Source: Staphylococcus gallinarum (GTDB taxonomy: Bacteria; Bacillota; Bacilli; Staphylococcales; Staphylococcaceae). Taken from it: 64,000 nt of DNA. The stretch's first letter is position 1; each line of letters begins with the position of its first letter. This document shows positions 46,826 to 56,180 of the stretch, piece by piece. The notes below the pieces were generated by a model. That model had not been told where the DNA came from. It ran no database searches and saw only the letters and a program-made list of their open reading frames with translations. The stretch covers positions 310,001 to 374,000 of the forward strand of contig NZ_JXCF01000007.1 in assembly GCF_000875895.1 (NCBI RefSeq). The letters are read 5' to 3'. The translations under genes were made by a program, and so were the position numbers.

Positions 46826-47746
46826 ATGGAAATAACATTTTTCGGCACAAGTGCAGGTCTACCAACGAAAGAAAGAAATACTCAAGCCATTGCACTAAAT
46901 CTAGAACCATATTCAAATAATATTTGGCTATTTGATGTAGGTGAAGCTACACAACATCAAATACTTCACCATTCAATTAAATTAGGTAAGGTAGATCATA
47001 TCTTTATAACGCATATGCATGGTGACCATATTTTCGGATTGCCTGGATTGCTATCCAGTCGTTCATTCCAAGGCGGAGAAGGACTACCACTTACTGTCGT
47101 AGGTCCAAAAGGAATTAAAGAATTTGTAGAGACGACATTACGATTATCAGAATCCAGATTAAACTATCCGATCACTTACATAGAAATTGAAAATCATCTT
47201 TCATACCAGCATAATGGATTCAATGTTGAAGCACATTTATTAAATCATGGTATTACTTCTTTTGGCTATAGAGTAGAAGCACCATCTACACAAGGGAAAA
47301 TTGACGTTCAAGCCTTGAAATCAATTGGATTAGAACCAGGTCCAAAATATCAAGAAGTAAAAAATAATGAGACGTTTGAATATAATGGAAAGATTTATGA
47401 TTCTAGTCAATTTAAAGGTGATGAAAAACAAGGACCTGTAGCTGCCATATTTGGAGATACAATGCCATGTAACAACGAGTTACTTATAGCACGTAATGCA
47501 AATGTTATGGTTCACGAAAGTACTTATATAGAAGGGGATAAAAATTTAGCCAATAATTATCATCATAGCCATATTGATGATGTCTTTGATTTAATTAAAG
47601 AGGCAAATGTGGAGTATAGTTTAATCACGCATATAAGTAATAGATACACACAAGAAGAAGTTGAATCAATTAGTGAATTATTAAAGACTAAAAGTGATAC
47701 ACCACCATTTAAATTTGTTAAAGACTTCGATACTTGGTCATTCTAA
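46826..47746 (+). CDS. rnz: Ribonuclease Z (tRNA 3' processing endonuclease)
   Basis: The 306-residue MBL-fold nuclease cuts the 3' trailer from tRNA precursors lacking an encoded CCA. Metal-binding motifs are [14 protein letters not shown] (about residues 62-75), [21 protein letters not shown] and the C-terminal HSHIDD and THISNRY. The long exosite arm typical of RNase Z lies around residues 150-195. GAGGAGG precedes the start. A TATGAT -10-like box at 46790-46795 lies 17 bases after a weak TTATTA. A terminator follows. Confidence 0.95.
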   Translation: MEITFFGTSAGLPTKERNTQAIALNLEPYSNNIWLFDVGEATQHQILHHSIKLGKVDHIFITHMHGDHIFGLPGLLSSRSFQGGEGLPLTVVGPKGIKEFVETTLRLSESRLNYPITYIEIENHLSYQHNGFNVEAHLLNHGITSFGYRVEAPSTQGKIDVQALKSIGLEPGPKYQEVKNNETFEYNGKIYDSSQFKGDEKQGPVAAIFGDTMPCNNELLIARNANVMVHESTYIEGDKNLANNYHHSHIDDVFDLIKEANVEYSLITHISNRYTQEEVESISELLKTKSDTPPFKFVKDFDTWSF

Positions 47747-47829
47747 TTCACAATAAGAATAATTGATTCAATCGTTATAGCATATTTAGCAAAACAAATA
47801 TAATGCTTTACAATAAGATTAACTCAAGT

Positions 47830-47876
47830 AAAACAGACCCTAACTAGTAAAAAGCAATAGTTAAGGTCTGTTTTCT
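47830..47876 (+). terminator. Intrinsic terminator of rnz
   Basis: AAAACAGACCCTAACTA pairs with TAGTTAAGGTCTGTTTT with one mismatch, leaving a 12-base loop. The T run is short. Confidence 0.85.
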
Positions 47877-48240
47877 ACTATAGGGAATTAAATGTCTTAG
47901 CGATCTTTAGCGATCTGTTCTTTAACTATCTATAATACATTTCTGAAATGATTCAATATGTACAGAATTGCTTTACAAAGATAATTTACTCGTCCAATTA
48001 ACATTGATACATATGATGTGTCATTACTCAATATGTATTATTTATTATCGGCGAAGCACTGGACAGGGTAGTATAAGAGACAAAGTAACGATTCATCGCA
48101 TTACATTAGGTAAACAAACTATAAATATATGGCTTCAATAGTGCAATTGATTACAATTGTAACAAGTTTTAAATACGGCATCAAAAGCTTTATTTTTATA
48201 ATGATCATCACATATCAATACAAAATTATTGAATAAAAAC
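47877..48240. other. Unassigned intergenic region between rnz and proC
   Basis: About 360 bases with no supported ORF. TTAGCGATCT occurs twice in tandem (47897-47906 and 47907-47916, the overlapping TAGCGATC units being 10 bases apart). A less AT-rich patch, GGCGAAGCACTGGACAGGG, is at 48050-48068. I see no promoter-terminator pair that would define a small RNA. Confidence 0.4.
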
Positions 48241-48278
48241 AACCAACCAAAAAGTTTTCACTTTCGAGTTGGCTGCTA
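48241..48278 (-). terminator. Probable terminator of proC
   Basis: On the minus strand CCAACTCGAAAGT and ACTTTTTGGTTGG flank a four-base loop. A T-rich run (TTGTTTTTATTC) follows. It lies about 120 bases after the proC stop. Confidence 0.6.
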
Positions 48279-48394
48279 TTAAGGAATATATCCCGATAGA
48301 ATTATTTTTATTAAATCAATATTAAAATCGATTACTTAAAGATAAAGCAAATAAATAATAACTTGCTAACTTATCGATAGAATTGATGTAAGGA

Positions 48395-49210
48395 TTAATC
48401 ATCATCTTGATTTGATAGTTCTACACTTCTATCAACGGCAGCTCTTAAACAATCCTCAAATACACTTTCTAAGTCGTATTTAGATAACGCATTTAAACCT
48501 GCCTGTGTTGTACCACCTTTTGAAGTTATATTTTTTCGTAATTGTTCCATACTTAAATCAGAACGTTCAATCATTTTACTTGTCCCAATAATTAAGTTTC
48601 GAATAGATTCTTCGACTTGTGATTTCTCTAATCCAAGTCTAGTACCAGCTGTCACATATTGTTCAAATACATGGTATAAAAAGGCCGGTCCACTACCAGT
48701 AATCGCTGTTACTTGATGTAGATTATCTTCAGAAACTTCAATTGCTGAACCAAATGAGTTAATTAAATCATCAACTTCAGTTTTAGATTTTGGATCAAAA
48801 TTATTTGAAAAACTGATACCTGTCACAGAATGACCAACATGTGCGTTCGTGTTTGGCATGATTCGAGCAACAGGGTTTTCTGTATTCAGTTGTTCTCTAA
48901 TATAACTAATTGGTAAACCTGCCATAATTGAAATAAATTTATTACTATCAGTAACATATGGTTTAATTCGTTCTGCTAAATTATCAAAATCATATGGCTT
49001 TGTTCCTAAGAAAACATAATCCGCTTCCTTTAACAATGCTGCGTCATCATAACTATAATTGACACCTAATTCATCAGCATATGATTTCAGAGCATCCTCA
49101 TTTGATCGATTTGTTAAATAAATATCGTTTGAGTCTATTACTTTTGAGTTAACGATTCCTGTAAAAATTGCATGAGCCATATTACCGGCACCATAAAATA
49201 CAAGTTTCAT
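48395..49210 (-). CDS. proC: Pyrroline-5-carboxylate reductase
   Basis: The 271-residue enzyme makes proline from pyrroline-5-carboxylate with NAD(P)H. The N-terminal Rossmann loop is FYGAGNMAHAIFTGI; the signature near the C-terminus reads RSDLSMEQLRKNITSKGGTTQAGL. MPNTNAHVGHSVTG and AITGSGPAFLYH are also diagnostic. GAGGAAG precedes the start. It is a single gene between rnz and the divergent SDR. Confidence 0.95.
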   Translation of the reverse strand: MKLVFYGAGNMAHAIFTGIVNSKVIDSNDIYLTNRSNEDALKSYADELGVNYSYDDAALLKEADYVFLGTKPYDFDNLAERIKPYVTDSNKFISIMAGLPISYIREQLNTENPVARIMPNTNAHVGHSVTGISFSNNFDPKSKTEVDDLINSFGSAIEVSEDNLHQVTAITGSGPAFLYHVFEQYVTAGTRLGLEKSQVEESIRNLIIGTSKMIERSDLSMEQLRKNITSKGGTTQAGLNALSKYDLESVFEDCLRAAVDRSVELSNQDDD

Positions 49211-49353
49211 GTAAAATTCCCACTTCCTCTTTGTTTTATGTAATCATATTAACATAGTTTAGAATTATGGCTAATCATTTAATTATAATAATGACAGAAA
49301 ATATTATAATCATTTATACTATTTATAAAGACAAAAACAGGTAGGGATAAACG

Positions 49354-50112
49354 ATGCAAGGGAAACATTTTATATTAACAGGAAGTACAAGCGGCTTAGG
49401 TAAAGCATTATTAAAAAAGTTATTAGCTAATGATATCAATGTAACTGTACTGGTTAGAAATCCCCAAAAATTAAATCAGTTTATCGCTCAATATCATACA
49501 GATCGATTATCAATCATACAATGTGATTTACAGTCTGAGAAAGAAATTTATCATATTACGCAAAGTCTTCAACAACAAAAAATTGATGGTTTAATTTATT
49601 GTTCTGGACTAGGTTATTTCAAATCAATTGAAGCACATCGAACTGAAGAAATGCTTGAGACATATCAGCTTAATATTATAAGTTTCAACATTTTGTTAGA
49701 AGTAATTAGACCATTTTTCAATAAATATCCAATCATCGTAGGCATAGGTAGTCAAGCTGCTTTTGTTACACAAGCTAATGCAGCACATTATGGTGCATCA
49801 AAAGCAGCATTTTATCAAACATTAAATGCCATTCGATTAGAACATCCCAATTACCATGTTTTAACGGTAAATACTGGACCAATCAATACACCATTTCACC
49901 AAAAAGCGGATCCTTCACTAAATTATGCGAAACGTTACAACAAAATCATGATAAATCCCGATAAACTAGCTGATCGCATATTTAAAGCTATGAAGTCAAA
50001 ACGACAAGAAATCAATCAACCGCTGTGGATGTCATTTATGCTTAAACTGTACCAGCTTACACCAAGATTCATAGAAAAGCATTTCTCAAGTTTTTTTAAA
50101 AATAAAATATAA
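49354..50112 (+). CDS. Short-chain dehydrogenase/reductase
   Basis: The 252-residue classical-type SDR has the cofactor loop LTGSTSGLGKALLKKL, the YxxxK catalytic pair in AHYGASKAAFYQT with an upstream Ser in GIGSQAAFV, and the NTGPINTPF segment. The substrate is unknown. GGTAGGGA precedes the start. It is divergent from proC and ends at a bidirectional terminator shared with the aldo/keto reductase. Confidence 0.88.
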   Translation: MQGKHFILTGSTSGLGKALLKKLLANDINVTVLVRNPQKLNQFIAQYHTDRLSIIQCDLQSEKEIYHITQSLQQQKIDGLIYCSGLGYFKSIEAHRTEEMLETYQLNIISFNILLEVIRPFFNKYPIIVGIGSQAAFVTQANAAHYGASKAAFYQTLNAIRLEHPNYHVLTVNTGPINTPFHQKADPSLNYAKRYNKIMINPDKLADRIFKAMKSKRQEINQPLWMSFMLKLYQLTPRFIEKHFSSFFKNKI

Positions 50113-50135
50113 CAATAATGTGTATTAAACATAAC

Positions 50136-50209
50136 AAAAAAAGAGTTTATGCGTAGAAACTTATGCTGGATCGAACACAGTTATAAGTACATGACATAAA
50201 CTCTTTTTT
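50136..50209. terminator. Bidirectional terminator between the SDR and aldo/keto reductase genes
   Basis: AAAAAAGAGTTTATG (50137-50151) pairs perfectly with CATAAACTCTTTTTT (50195-50209). A and T runs at the two ends allow termination from both sides. The 43-base loop holds no strong inner stem. Confidence 0.85.
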
Positions 50210-50213
50210 CTGT

Positions 50214-51128
50214 TTAATTAAGGTGTTGCGTGTATTCTAAATTTTTCACTCTACCTCGTGCAGCTTTTAAAGTTTCAAAGCCAATATCTTTCGCTAAATT
50301 ATAATTTTTAATATTTTCGTCTAATTGTTCTATACTACTTGCACCAACAATAATTGAACCAAGTGACTGTTGTGAGGTCAAGTAATTAAAGGTTAAGGCA
50401 GTTAAATTACTTTCAATTTCTTTAATTGATGCAATTGTTTCGCCTAACTCTTGATAATTGTAATCAAAAATACCTTCAGCAAATTTCTTGTCTAATGCAT
50501 TGTTACTATTAGCAGTCAATAGACCTTTGAAAACAGGGCCTCTAGCAAGTATCTTTACATTTTTGGCATGTATTGCATCAAGCAAAGATTCAACTCTATT
50601 ATCAATTAAATTAAATTGATTCATAATCGTTTCTATATTACTGTGTTCCAAATAATAATTAATTACATTAGGTCTAATAGAAGAAATACCATAAGCACGA
50701 ACTAGACCTTCTGATTTTAATTCTTCGAATGCACTAATCGTTTCATCTAGTGGATCATCAATAGTACCTCCATGCAATTGATAAAGATCTAGGTGGTCTA
50801 AACCTAATGATTTTAAAGATGATTTAATAGCATACTTAATGTGTTTTTTAGATGGATCCCAAAATGTTGAACCATCCTCTTTTAAATGATTACCTACTTT
50901 TGTTCCGATAACAATATCATCACGTTGTTGGTATTTTTTTAATGCTTTGCCAACGATTTGTTCATTTATACCTTTGTCATACATATCCGCAGTATCAAAA
51001 TATGTAATACCATGTTCAATAGCTCTATCGATTATAGGTTCTGCCGTTTTATAATCTGTACCTAAACTCATACATCCTAGTCCTACTTCTGAAATTTCTA
51101 AACCACTTTTCAAGACATTTTTTTGCAT
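50214..51128 (-). CDS. Aldo/keto reductase family oxidoreductase
   Basis: The 304-residue TIM-barrel protein has the AKR tetrad: Asp in YFDTADMYDKG, Tyr of the same segment, Lys in VIGTKVG and His in LYQLHGG. The GCMSLGT and ARGPVFKGLL segments match the subfamily of NADPH-dependent reductases. The physiological substrate is not known. GAAAGGAG precedes the start. It is convergent with the SDR, and its promoter should lie in the 51129-51335 region shared with the Nudix gene. Confidence 0.9.
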   Translation of the reverse strand: MQKNVLKSGLEISEVGLGCMSLGTDYKTAEPIIDRAIEHGITYFDTADMYDKGINEQIVGKALKKYQQRDDIVIGTKVGNHLKEDGSTFWDPSKKHIKYAIKSSLKSLGLDHLDLYQLHGGTIDDPLDETISAFEELKSEGLVRAYGISSIRPNVINYYLEHSNIETIMNQFNLIDNRVESLLDAIHAKNVKILARGPVFKGLLTANSNNALDKKFAEGIFDYNYQELGETIASIKEIESNLTALTFNYLTSQQSLGSIIVGASSIEQLDENIKNYNLAKDIGFETLKAARGRVKNLEYTQHLN

Positions 51129-51335
51129 GTTATTGCTCCTTTCGATACACTAAATCATAGAATATGGCGTGTTTATCAATTATATGCAAGTAGATTGATA
51201 TCACTATTTATTGCTTTAGCTTGTTTGTTAATGCAATTGTATAGTGGTTATTCACAATTCAAATACAATTAACCGTACGAGCTACCGACTATATCTTAAC
51301 AGGTAGATACTTAAAATAAAAGGAACGTGATTATA

Positions 51336-51878
51336 ATGGAATTTTACGAGAGAACTATAGCGAAGGAACATATATATAACGGAAAAATTATTGATTTGGA
51401 AGTACATGATGTAGAACTCCCAGATGGTCAAACATCAAAAAGAGAATTAGTTTTTCATAATGGTGCAGTTGCTGTTTGTGCATTAACACCGGACAATGAA
51501 ATTATATTAGTAAGGCAATTTCGTAAACCTGCTGAAAAAACAATGTTAGAAATCCCCGCCGGAAAACTTGAAAGTGGAGAAGATCGCATTGAAGCAGCTA
51601 AAAGAGAATTAGAAGAAGAAACAGGCTATATCGCTGATCATTTGCAACTCATATATGAAATGTATGGTTCACCTGGTTTTTCTAATGAGAAGTTATCTAT
51701 TTACTTTGCTAAAGATTTGAAAAAAGGGCACATGAACCTTGATGATGATGAATTTATTGAATTAGATCGTGTTCACATTAATGAAATTTCTGACTTACTA
51801 AAAAGTGGATCTTTAGAGGATGCAAAAACAATTATTGCTTTACAACATATCTTGCTTAATTATAATGATTATAAATAA
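51336..51878 (+). CDS. nudF: Nudix hydrolase, ADP-ribose pyrophosphatase type
   Basis: The 180-residue hydrolase cleaves ADP-ribose to AMP and ribose-5-phosphate. The Nudix box, Gx5Ex7REUxEExGU, reads GKLESGEDRIEAAKRELEEETGY at about residues 73-95. The segment AVAVCALTPDNEIILVRQFRKP is typical of the ADP-ribose group. ATG 51336 follows AAAAGGA by 11 bases; GTG 51327 is an alternative adding three residues. The same gene lies before fur in other staphylococci. Confidence 0.92.
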   Translation: MEFYERTIAKEHIYNGKIIDLEVHDVELPDGQTSKRELVFHNGAVAVCALTPDNEIILVRQFRKPAEKTMLEIPAGKLESGEDRIEAAKRELEEETGYIADHLQLIYEMYGSPGFSNEKLSIYFAKDLKKGHMNLDDDEFIELDRVHINEISDLLKSGSLEDAKTIIALQHILLNYNDYK

Positions 51879-51942
51879 GGAATGAACAAACTTGCTAATT
51901 TTATCAATTACTGGTATTTTATATATGTATCATATTGTAAAT

Positions 51943-51961
51943 TAAAATGATTATAATTATT
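51943..51961. promoter_or_regulatory. Fur-box-like site upstream of fur
   Basis: TAAAATGATTATAATTATT agrees with the 19-base Fur box consensus (GATAATGATTATCATTATC) at 15 positions. It lies 21 bases before the fur start, so it may give autoregulation. Confidence 0.55.
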
Positions 51962-51981
51962 AGTAGGGGAGTGAGGCTTCC

Positions 51982-52428
51982 GTGGAAGAACGATTAAATC
52001 GCGTGAAGCAACAATTACAACAATCATCATATAAATTAACTCCACAGCGAGAAGCAACATTAAGAGTGTTAATTGAAAACGAGAAAGATCATTTAAGCGC
52101 TGAAGATGTATACTTAAAAGTGAAAGACAAAGCACCTGAAATAGGTTTAGCTACTGTGTACAGAACATTAGAATTATTAGCAGAGCTAAAGGTTGTAGAC
52201 AAAATTAATTTCGGGGATGGCGTTGCACGCTTTGATTTACGTAAAGAAGGTGCGAAACATTTTCATCATCATCTTGTATGTATGGAATGTGGGAAAGTTG
52301 AAGAAATAGAGGAAGATTTATTACCTGCAGTAGAAGAAAAAGTTGAAAGTGATTTTAACTTTAGAATTTTAGATCATCGTTTAACATTTCATGGCGTTTG
52401 TTCAGAATGCCAAGCTAAAGGTAAATAA
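51982..52428 (+). CDS. fur: Ferric uptake regulator Fur
   Basis: The 148-residue regulator has a winged helix (SSYKLTPQREATLRVLIENEKDHLSAEDVYLKVKDKAPEIGLATVYRTLELL), the regulatory His cluster KHFHHHLVC, and two Cys pairs (CMEC, CSEC) for structural zinc. It is nearly identical to S. aureus Fur as I remember it, and is located before xerD as in that species. It represses iron acquisition genes when iron is bound. GTG 51982 follows GGGGAGTGAGG. Confidence 0.95.
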   Translation: MEERLNRVKQQLQQSSYKLTPQREATLRVLIENEKDHLSAEDVYLKVKDKAPEIGLATVYRTLELLAELKVVDKINFGDGVARFDLRKEGAKHFHHHLVCMECGKVEEIEEDLLPAVEEKVESDFNFRILDHRLTFHGVCSECQAKGK

Positions 52429-52470
52429 TGAATTTTCATCCTGTTTAATTTTAATGATAGGGGTGAGTCA

Positions 52471-53358
52471 ATGAATACCATAATCGAAGAATATTTAAGG
52501 TTCATCCAATTAGAAAAAGGGCTTAGTACAAATACAATAGGCGCTTATAAACGTGACTTAACAAAATATGCAAATTATTTAGATGAAAACAAAATTACTC
52601 ACATTGACTTTGTTGATAGACAGACCATCCAGCAATGTTTAGGTTCATTGCATGATGAAGGTGCATCTTCAAAGTCTTTAGCACGTTTTGTTTCAACTGT
52701 TCGCAGTTTTCACCAATTTGCACTGAGAGAAAAATATGCTGCTAAAGACCCTACAGTTTTAATTGAAACACCGAAATATGATAAAAAGTTACCTGACGTG
52801 TTGGAAATCAATGAAGTGATAGCTTTATTAGAGACACCTGATTTATCAAAAAATAATGGTTACCGTGATAGAACAATGTTGGAATTGTTATATGCAACGG
52901 GGATGAGGGTATCAGAATTAATTCATATAGAGTTAGATGATGTTAACTTAATTATGGGGTTTGTTAAGGTGTTCGGCAAAGGAAATAAAGAGCGTATTGT
53001 GCCGTTGGGTGAAGCGGTTATTGAATACTTAACTCATTATATTGAAAACATACGTCCACAACTATTAAAAAGAACAGTCACACCAGTATTGTTTTTAAAT
53101 ATGCATGGAAAACCATTATCAAGGCAAGCCATTTGGAAGATGATAAAGCAAAATGGTATTAAAGCCAATATTAATAAGACATTAACACCGCACACGCTGA
53201 GACATTCGTTTGCTACACACTTGCTTGAAAACGGTGCAGATTTACGAGCTGTACAAGAAATGTTAGGACACTCTGATATTTCTACAACGCAACTTTATAC
53301 ACATGTATCTAAATCACAAATCCGTAAAATGTATAACGAATTTCATCCACGTGCATAA
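52471..53358 (+). CDS. xerD: Site-specific tyrosine recombinase XerD
   Basis: The 295-residue tyrosine recombinase resolves chromosome dimers at dif together with XerC. It has an N-terminal SAM-like DNA-binding domain (residues 1-90). The catalytic residues are Arg in YATGMRVSEL, Lys in GKGNKERIVPLG, HxxR in TPHTLRHSFATHLL, His in LGHSDISTTQLYTHV and the nucleophile Y276. GGGGTGAG precedes the start. It is a housekeeping recombinase and not a sign of a mobile element. Confidence 0.96.
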   Translation: MNTIIEEYLRFIQLEKGLSTNTIGAYKRDLTKYANYLDENKITHIDFVDRQTIQQCLGSLHDEGASSKSLARFVSTVRSFHQFALREKYAAKDPTVLIETPKYDKKLPDVLEINEVIALLETPDLSKNNGYRDRTMLELLYATGMRVSELIHIELDDVNLIMGFVKVFGKGNKERIVPLGEAVIEYLTHYIENIRPQLLKRTVTPVLFLNMHGKPLSRQAIWKMIKQNGIKANINKTLTPHTLRHSFATHLLENGADLRAVQEMLGHSDISTTQLYTHVSKSQIRKMYNEFHPRA

Positions 53359-53402
53359 ACACAGATTAGTTTATCATTTAATGAACTAATCTGTGTTTTA
53401 TT
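53357..53402 (+). terminator. Intrinsic terminator of xerD
   Basis: AAACACAGATTAGTT pairs perfectly with AACTAATCTGTGTTT around a 12-base loop; it begins at the last base of the stop codon. TATTGTTT follows. Confidence 0.9.
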
Positions 53403-53444
53403 GTTTATAAGGTTATGTCATGTTGTGTATTTGATTAAAATATA

Positions 53445-53954
53445 TTATGATTCTCGGTTAAAACGTCGTTCAATAAGTGCTTTATTTCGTGCATCAGTCA
53501 CTTCTGTCCGATCTCTTTCTAAATGGTGATTTACGATATAACTATCATCAATGAGCGTTTCTCGAAAGTAAAAGTCTGTAAAAGTGGTTTGTATTGAATG
53601 GAGCATTTCATCTTGTAATGGTAAGTGTACCGGAAGAAATGGTTGATGTGTTTTTGCTGCTTGCTTTAAATGTTTTAATAATATGATGTATTGCTCAATA
53701 TTCAAACCTAGCATTTGCCAGTCATGACTAGATTGTATAACATTCAATGCTCTGTCAAACGATGTTTTAGCTCCTTGAAAGTTGTTACGACGAAAATGAT
53801 AACAACCTGTAGTTAATAAAATTAAACTGACGACCGCATCTTTTTTTGAAAAATGTGGGTTTTCTTTCCAAGCATCCTCTAGAATATCATGACATAGAAA
53901 ATAATGTTGCTTGGTATGAAATTGATAATAAAATTGTTGTAGTGCTTTTTCCAT
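53445..53954 (-). CDS. DUF309 domain-containing protein (YpuF-like)
   Basis: The 169-residue protein has the DUF309 signature HDILEDAWKENP (residues 22-33), followed by helices such as LILLTTGCYHFRRNNFQGAKTSFDRAL. The fold is helical and may bind metal through the His/Glu cluster; the function is unknown. B. subtilis ypuF lies in the same place, next to scpA. A weak GGAG about ten bases before the start is the ribosome-binding site. Confidence 0.85.
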   Translation of the reverse strand: MEKALQQFYYQFHTKQHYFLCHDILEDAWKENPHFSKKDAVVSLILLTTGCYHFRRNNFQGAKTSFDRALNVIQSSHDWQMLGLNIEQYIILLKHLKQAAKTHQPFLPVHLPLQDEMLHSIQTTFTDFYFRETLIDDSYIVNHHLERDRTEVTDARNKALIERRFNRES

Positions 53955-54046
53955 ATAAGAACCGCTCCAAATTTAAATGTTTGTTATAAACATGCTATAA
54001 TATTTTAGTGAAATACGCACTTAACTTGCTATATGAGGTAGATAAA

Positions 54047-54778
54047 ATGTATGAAGTAAAATTAGATGCTTTCAATGGACCATTGGATTTATTATTGCAT
54101 CTTATTCAAAAATTCGAAATAGATATTTATGATATTCCAATGAAAGCATTAACAGAACAATACATGCAATATATTCACGCCATGAATTCATTAGAAATTA
54201 ATGTTGCTAGTGAATATTTAGTGATGGCCTCTGAATTATTAATGATAAAAAGTAAAATGCTTTTACCACAGCCTGAAGCAGATGAATCATTAGAAGACGA
54301 TCCGCGTGATGATTTAGTAGGTCGTTTAATTGAGTACCAAAATTATAAAGAATACACTGAATTGCTCAATGATAAAAAGGTAAATCGGGCTGCATTCTAC
54401 TCTAAACACCCTACAGACTTATCACATTTAGAAACAAATGAATTAATGAGTTCGGATAACACCATTGATTTAACCGAACTGATAATTGCTTATCAAAAGG
54501 TCAAAAACCGTGTCGAATTTAACACACCAAAAACAGTCGAAATAAAGAAAGAAACCTTTACGATTCAACAAGCAACCACACAGGTTCATGAAAGACTGCA
54601 ACAACAACAATCATTCAACTTCTTCAGTCTATTTAATTTCTCAGAACCAATTGAAATGGTAGTAACCCATTTCTTAGCAATATTGGAAATGTCTAAATCT
54701 GGTATAGTCAATATTGAACAACAAAAAAGTTTTGAAGATATCAACATATTAAGAGGAGTCAACTATGGCATTGGATAA
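54047..54778 (+). CDS. scpA: Segregation and condensation protein A
   Basis: The 243-residue kleisin of the bacterial SMC complex. The N-terminal [28 protein letters not shown] and the C-terminal winged helix ([27 protein letters not shown]) bridge the SMC head and neck. ATG 54047 follows TGAGGTA by about six bases and gives the usual length; earlier in-frame codons (from 54008) lack such a site. It overlaps scpB by 14 bases. Confidence 0.95.
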   Translation: MYEVKLDAFNGPLDLLLHLIQKFEIDIYDIPMKALTEQYMQYIHAMNSLEINVASEYLVMASELLMIKSKMLLPQPEADESLEDDPRDDLVGRLIEYQNYKEYTELLNDKKVNRAAFYSKHPTDLSHLETNELMSSDNTIDLTELIIAYQKVKNRVEFNTPKTVEIKKETFTIQQATTQVHERLQQQQSFNFFSLFNFSEPIEMVVTHFLAILEMSKSGIVNIEQQKSFEDINILRGVNYGIG

Positions 54779-55313
54779 TCAAGGTATATTAGAAGCATTA
54801 CTCTACACTGCTGGAGATGAAGGATTAGAAGAGAAGCAACTGCTTGAAATATTAGACATTTCACTAAGTGAGTTACAAACTTTAATTAATAACTACCACT
54901 CAGAAGGTCTTGTCATTCAACATTTCGGACAAACTTATGTATTAACAACGAAAAAAGAAGCAGCTGAATATATTGAAGCACTTGTAGAACATAAGTCTAA
55001 TATGAAACTATCTCAAGCCGCAATGGAAGCACTATCCATAATCGCCTATAACCAACCACTCTCAAGAAGTGATATTGAAATGATTAGAGGTATTAATTCC
55101 GATGGTGCAGTTAAAACATTGATCGCAAGAGGTTTAATCGAAGCAAAAGACGAAAAAGATTCAAGAAGTCAGCAACTATATACAACCGAACTATTTTTAA
55201 ATGTATTTGGAATTGAACATTTAGATGATTTACCGACTACTGATGAAGAGGACGAAGAAATCGAAGCATTTTTCAGTAATTTGGTAAATCAAAAAGGAGA
55301 AAATAATGAGTAA
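54765..55313 (+). CDS. scpB: Segregation and condensation protein B
   Basis: The 182-residue partner of ScpA has two winged-helix domains ([25 protein letters not shown] and [46 protein letters not shown]). A dimer of ScpB supports the SMC-ScpA complex in chromosome segregation. AGAGGAG precedes the start. Overlap with scpA and rluB shows co-translation. Confidence 0.95.
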   Translation: MALDNQGILEALLYTAGDEGLEEKQLLEILDISLSELQTLINNYHSEGLVIQHFGQTYVLTTKKEAAEYIEALVEHKSNMKLSQAAMEALSIIAYNQPLSRSDIEMIRGINSDGAVKTLIARGLIEAKDEKDSRSQQLYTTELFLNVFGIEHLDDLPTTDEEDEEIEAFFSNLVNQKGENNE

Positions 55314-56043
55314 AGAATTAGAGAGATTACAAAAACGTATAGCTAACAGTGGTTATACATCAAGAAGAAAAGCTGAAACACTTATCAGTGAAGGTAAAGT
55401 TAAAGTAAATGGTGAAGTCGTAACGGAATTAGGTACGAAAGTGAAAAATTCAGATACAATTGAAGTAGAAGGTATTAAATTAGAGCAAGAAGACAAACTG
55501 TATATTTTATTCTACAAACCATCGCAAGTGATTACGAGTGTATCTGATGATAGAGGAAGAAAGGTAGTAACCGATTACTTCAAACAAATTGAAACAAGAA
55601 TATATCCTGTTGGCAGATTAGATTATGATACATCAGGTTTACTGCTATTAACGAATGATGGTGAGTTTACAAATTTAATGACACACCCTAGATACAAGAT
55701 CAAGAAAAAGTATGTTGCAAAATTAAAAGGTTACTTAATGCGAGAAGAGGTAAAAGCATTAGAGCAAGGTATTGAATTAGAGGATGGTAAAACACAACCT
55801 GCAATTGTAAAAGTAAAAAACCAAGATAAAGAAAAGAACTCAACTTTAGTTGAAATAACGATTACTGAAGGTAGAAATAGACAAGTTCGTCGTATGTTCG
55901 AACATTTTGGACATCAAGTTAGTAAATTACAACGAATTGAATTTGGTCCATTAAATTTGAAAGGGCTTAATGCAGGTGAAGGTCGTGTTTTAACTCCGCA
56001 CGAAGTAAAAGTCATTCGTCAAATTGCTGAACACGGTAAATAA
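55306..56043 (+). CDS. rluB: 23S rRNA pseudouridine synthase RluB
   Basis: The 245-residue protein has an N-terminal S4 domain ([35 protein letters not shown]) and an RsuA-family catalytic domain with the nucleophile Asp in [20 protein letters not shown]. It makes a pseudouridine in 23S rRNA, by analogy at the RluB position near 2605. AAAGGAG precedes the start. It follows scpB by overlap, as in B. subtilis. Confidence 0.92.
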   Translation: MSKELERLQKRIANSGYTSRRKAETLISEGKVKVNGEVVTELGTKVKNSDTIEVEGIKLEQEDKLYILFYKPSQVITSVSDDRGRKVVTDYFKQIETRIYPVGRLDYDTSGLLLLTNDGEFTNLMTHPRYKIKKKYVAKLKGYLMREEVKALEQGIELEDGKTQPAIVKVKNQDKEKNSTLVEITITEGRNRQVRRMFEHFGHQVSKLQRIEFGPLNLKGLNAGEGRVLTPHEVKVIRQIAEHGK

Positions 56044-56128
56044 ACTTTGAAATATTTTTGACAAAATAATTCGAATGAGAAAAAATTCACAAACTTTTCG
56101 TTCATTTGTACTTTTCAAAGTTAACCTA

Positions 56129-56137
56129 TGCTATAAT
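56129..56137 (+). promoter_or_regulatory. Extended -10 promoter of srrA
   Basis: TGCTATAAT is a perfect extended -10 box, 43 bases before the srrA start. No good -35 is needed or seen; TTTGTACTTT lies near the expected place. Confidence 0.5.
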
Positions 56138-56180
56138 TGTGAATGTATTGGAAAGTAAGCAGTGTGGGAGGTACATACGT

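Noticed and set aside
52471-53358. Tyrosine recombinase as a sign of an integrated element
   Set aside because: The sequence and the fur-xerD-scpA neighbourhood identify it as housekeeping XerD; no attachment repeats or phage genes are nearby.
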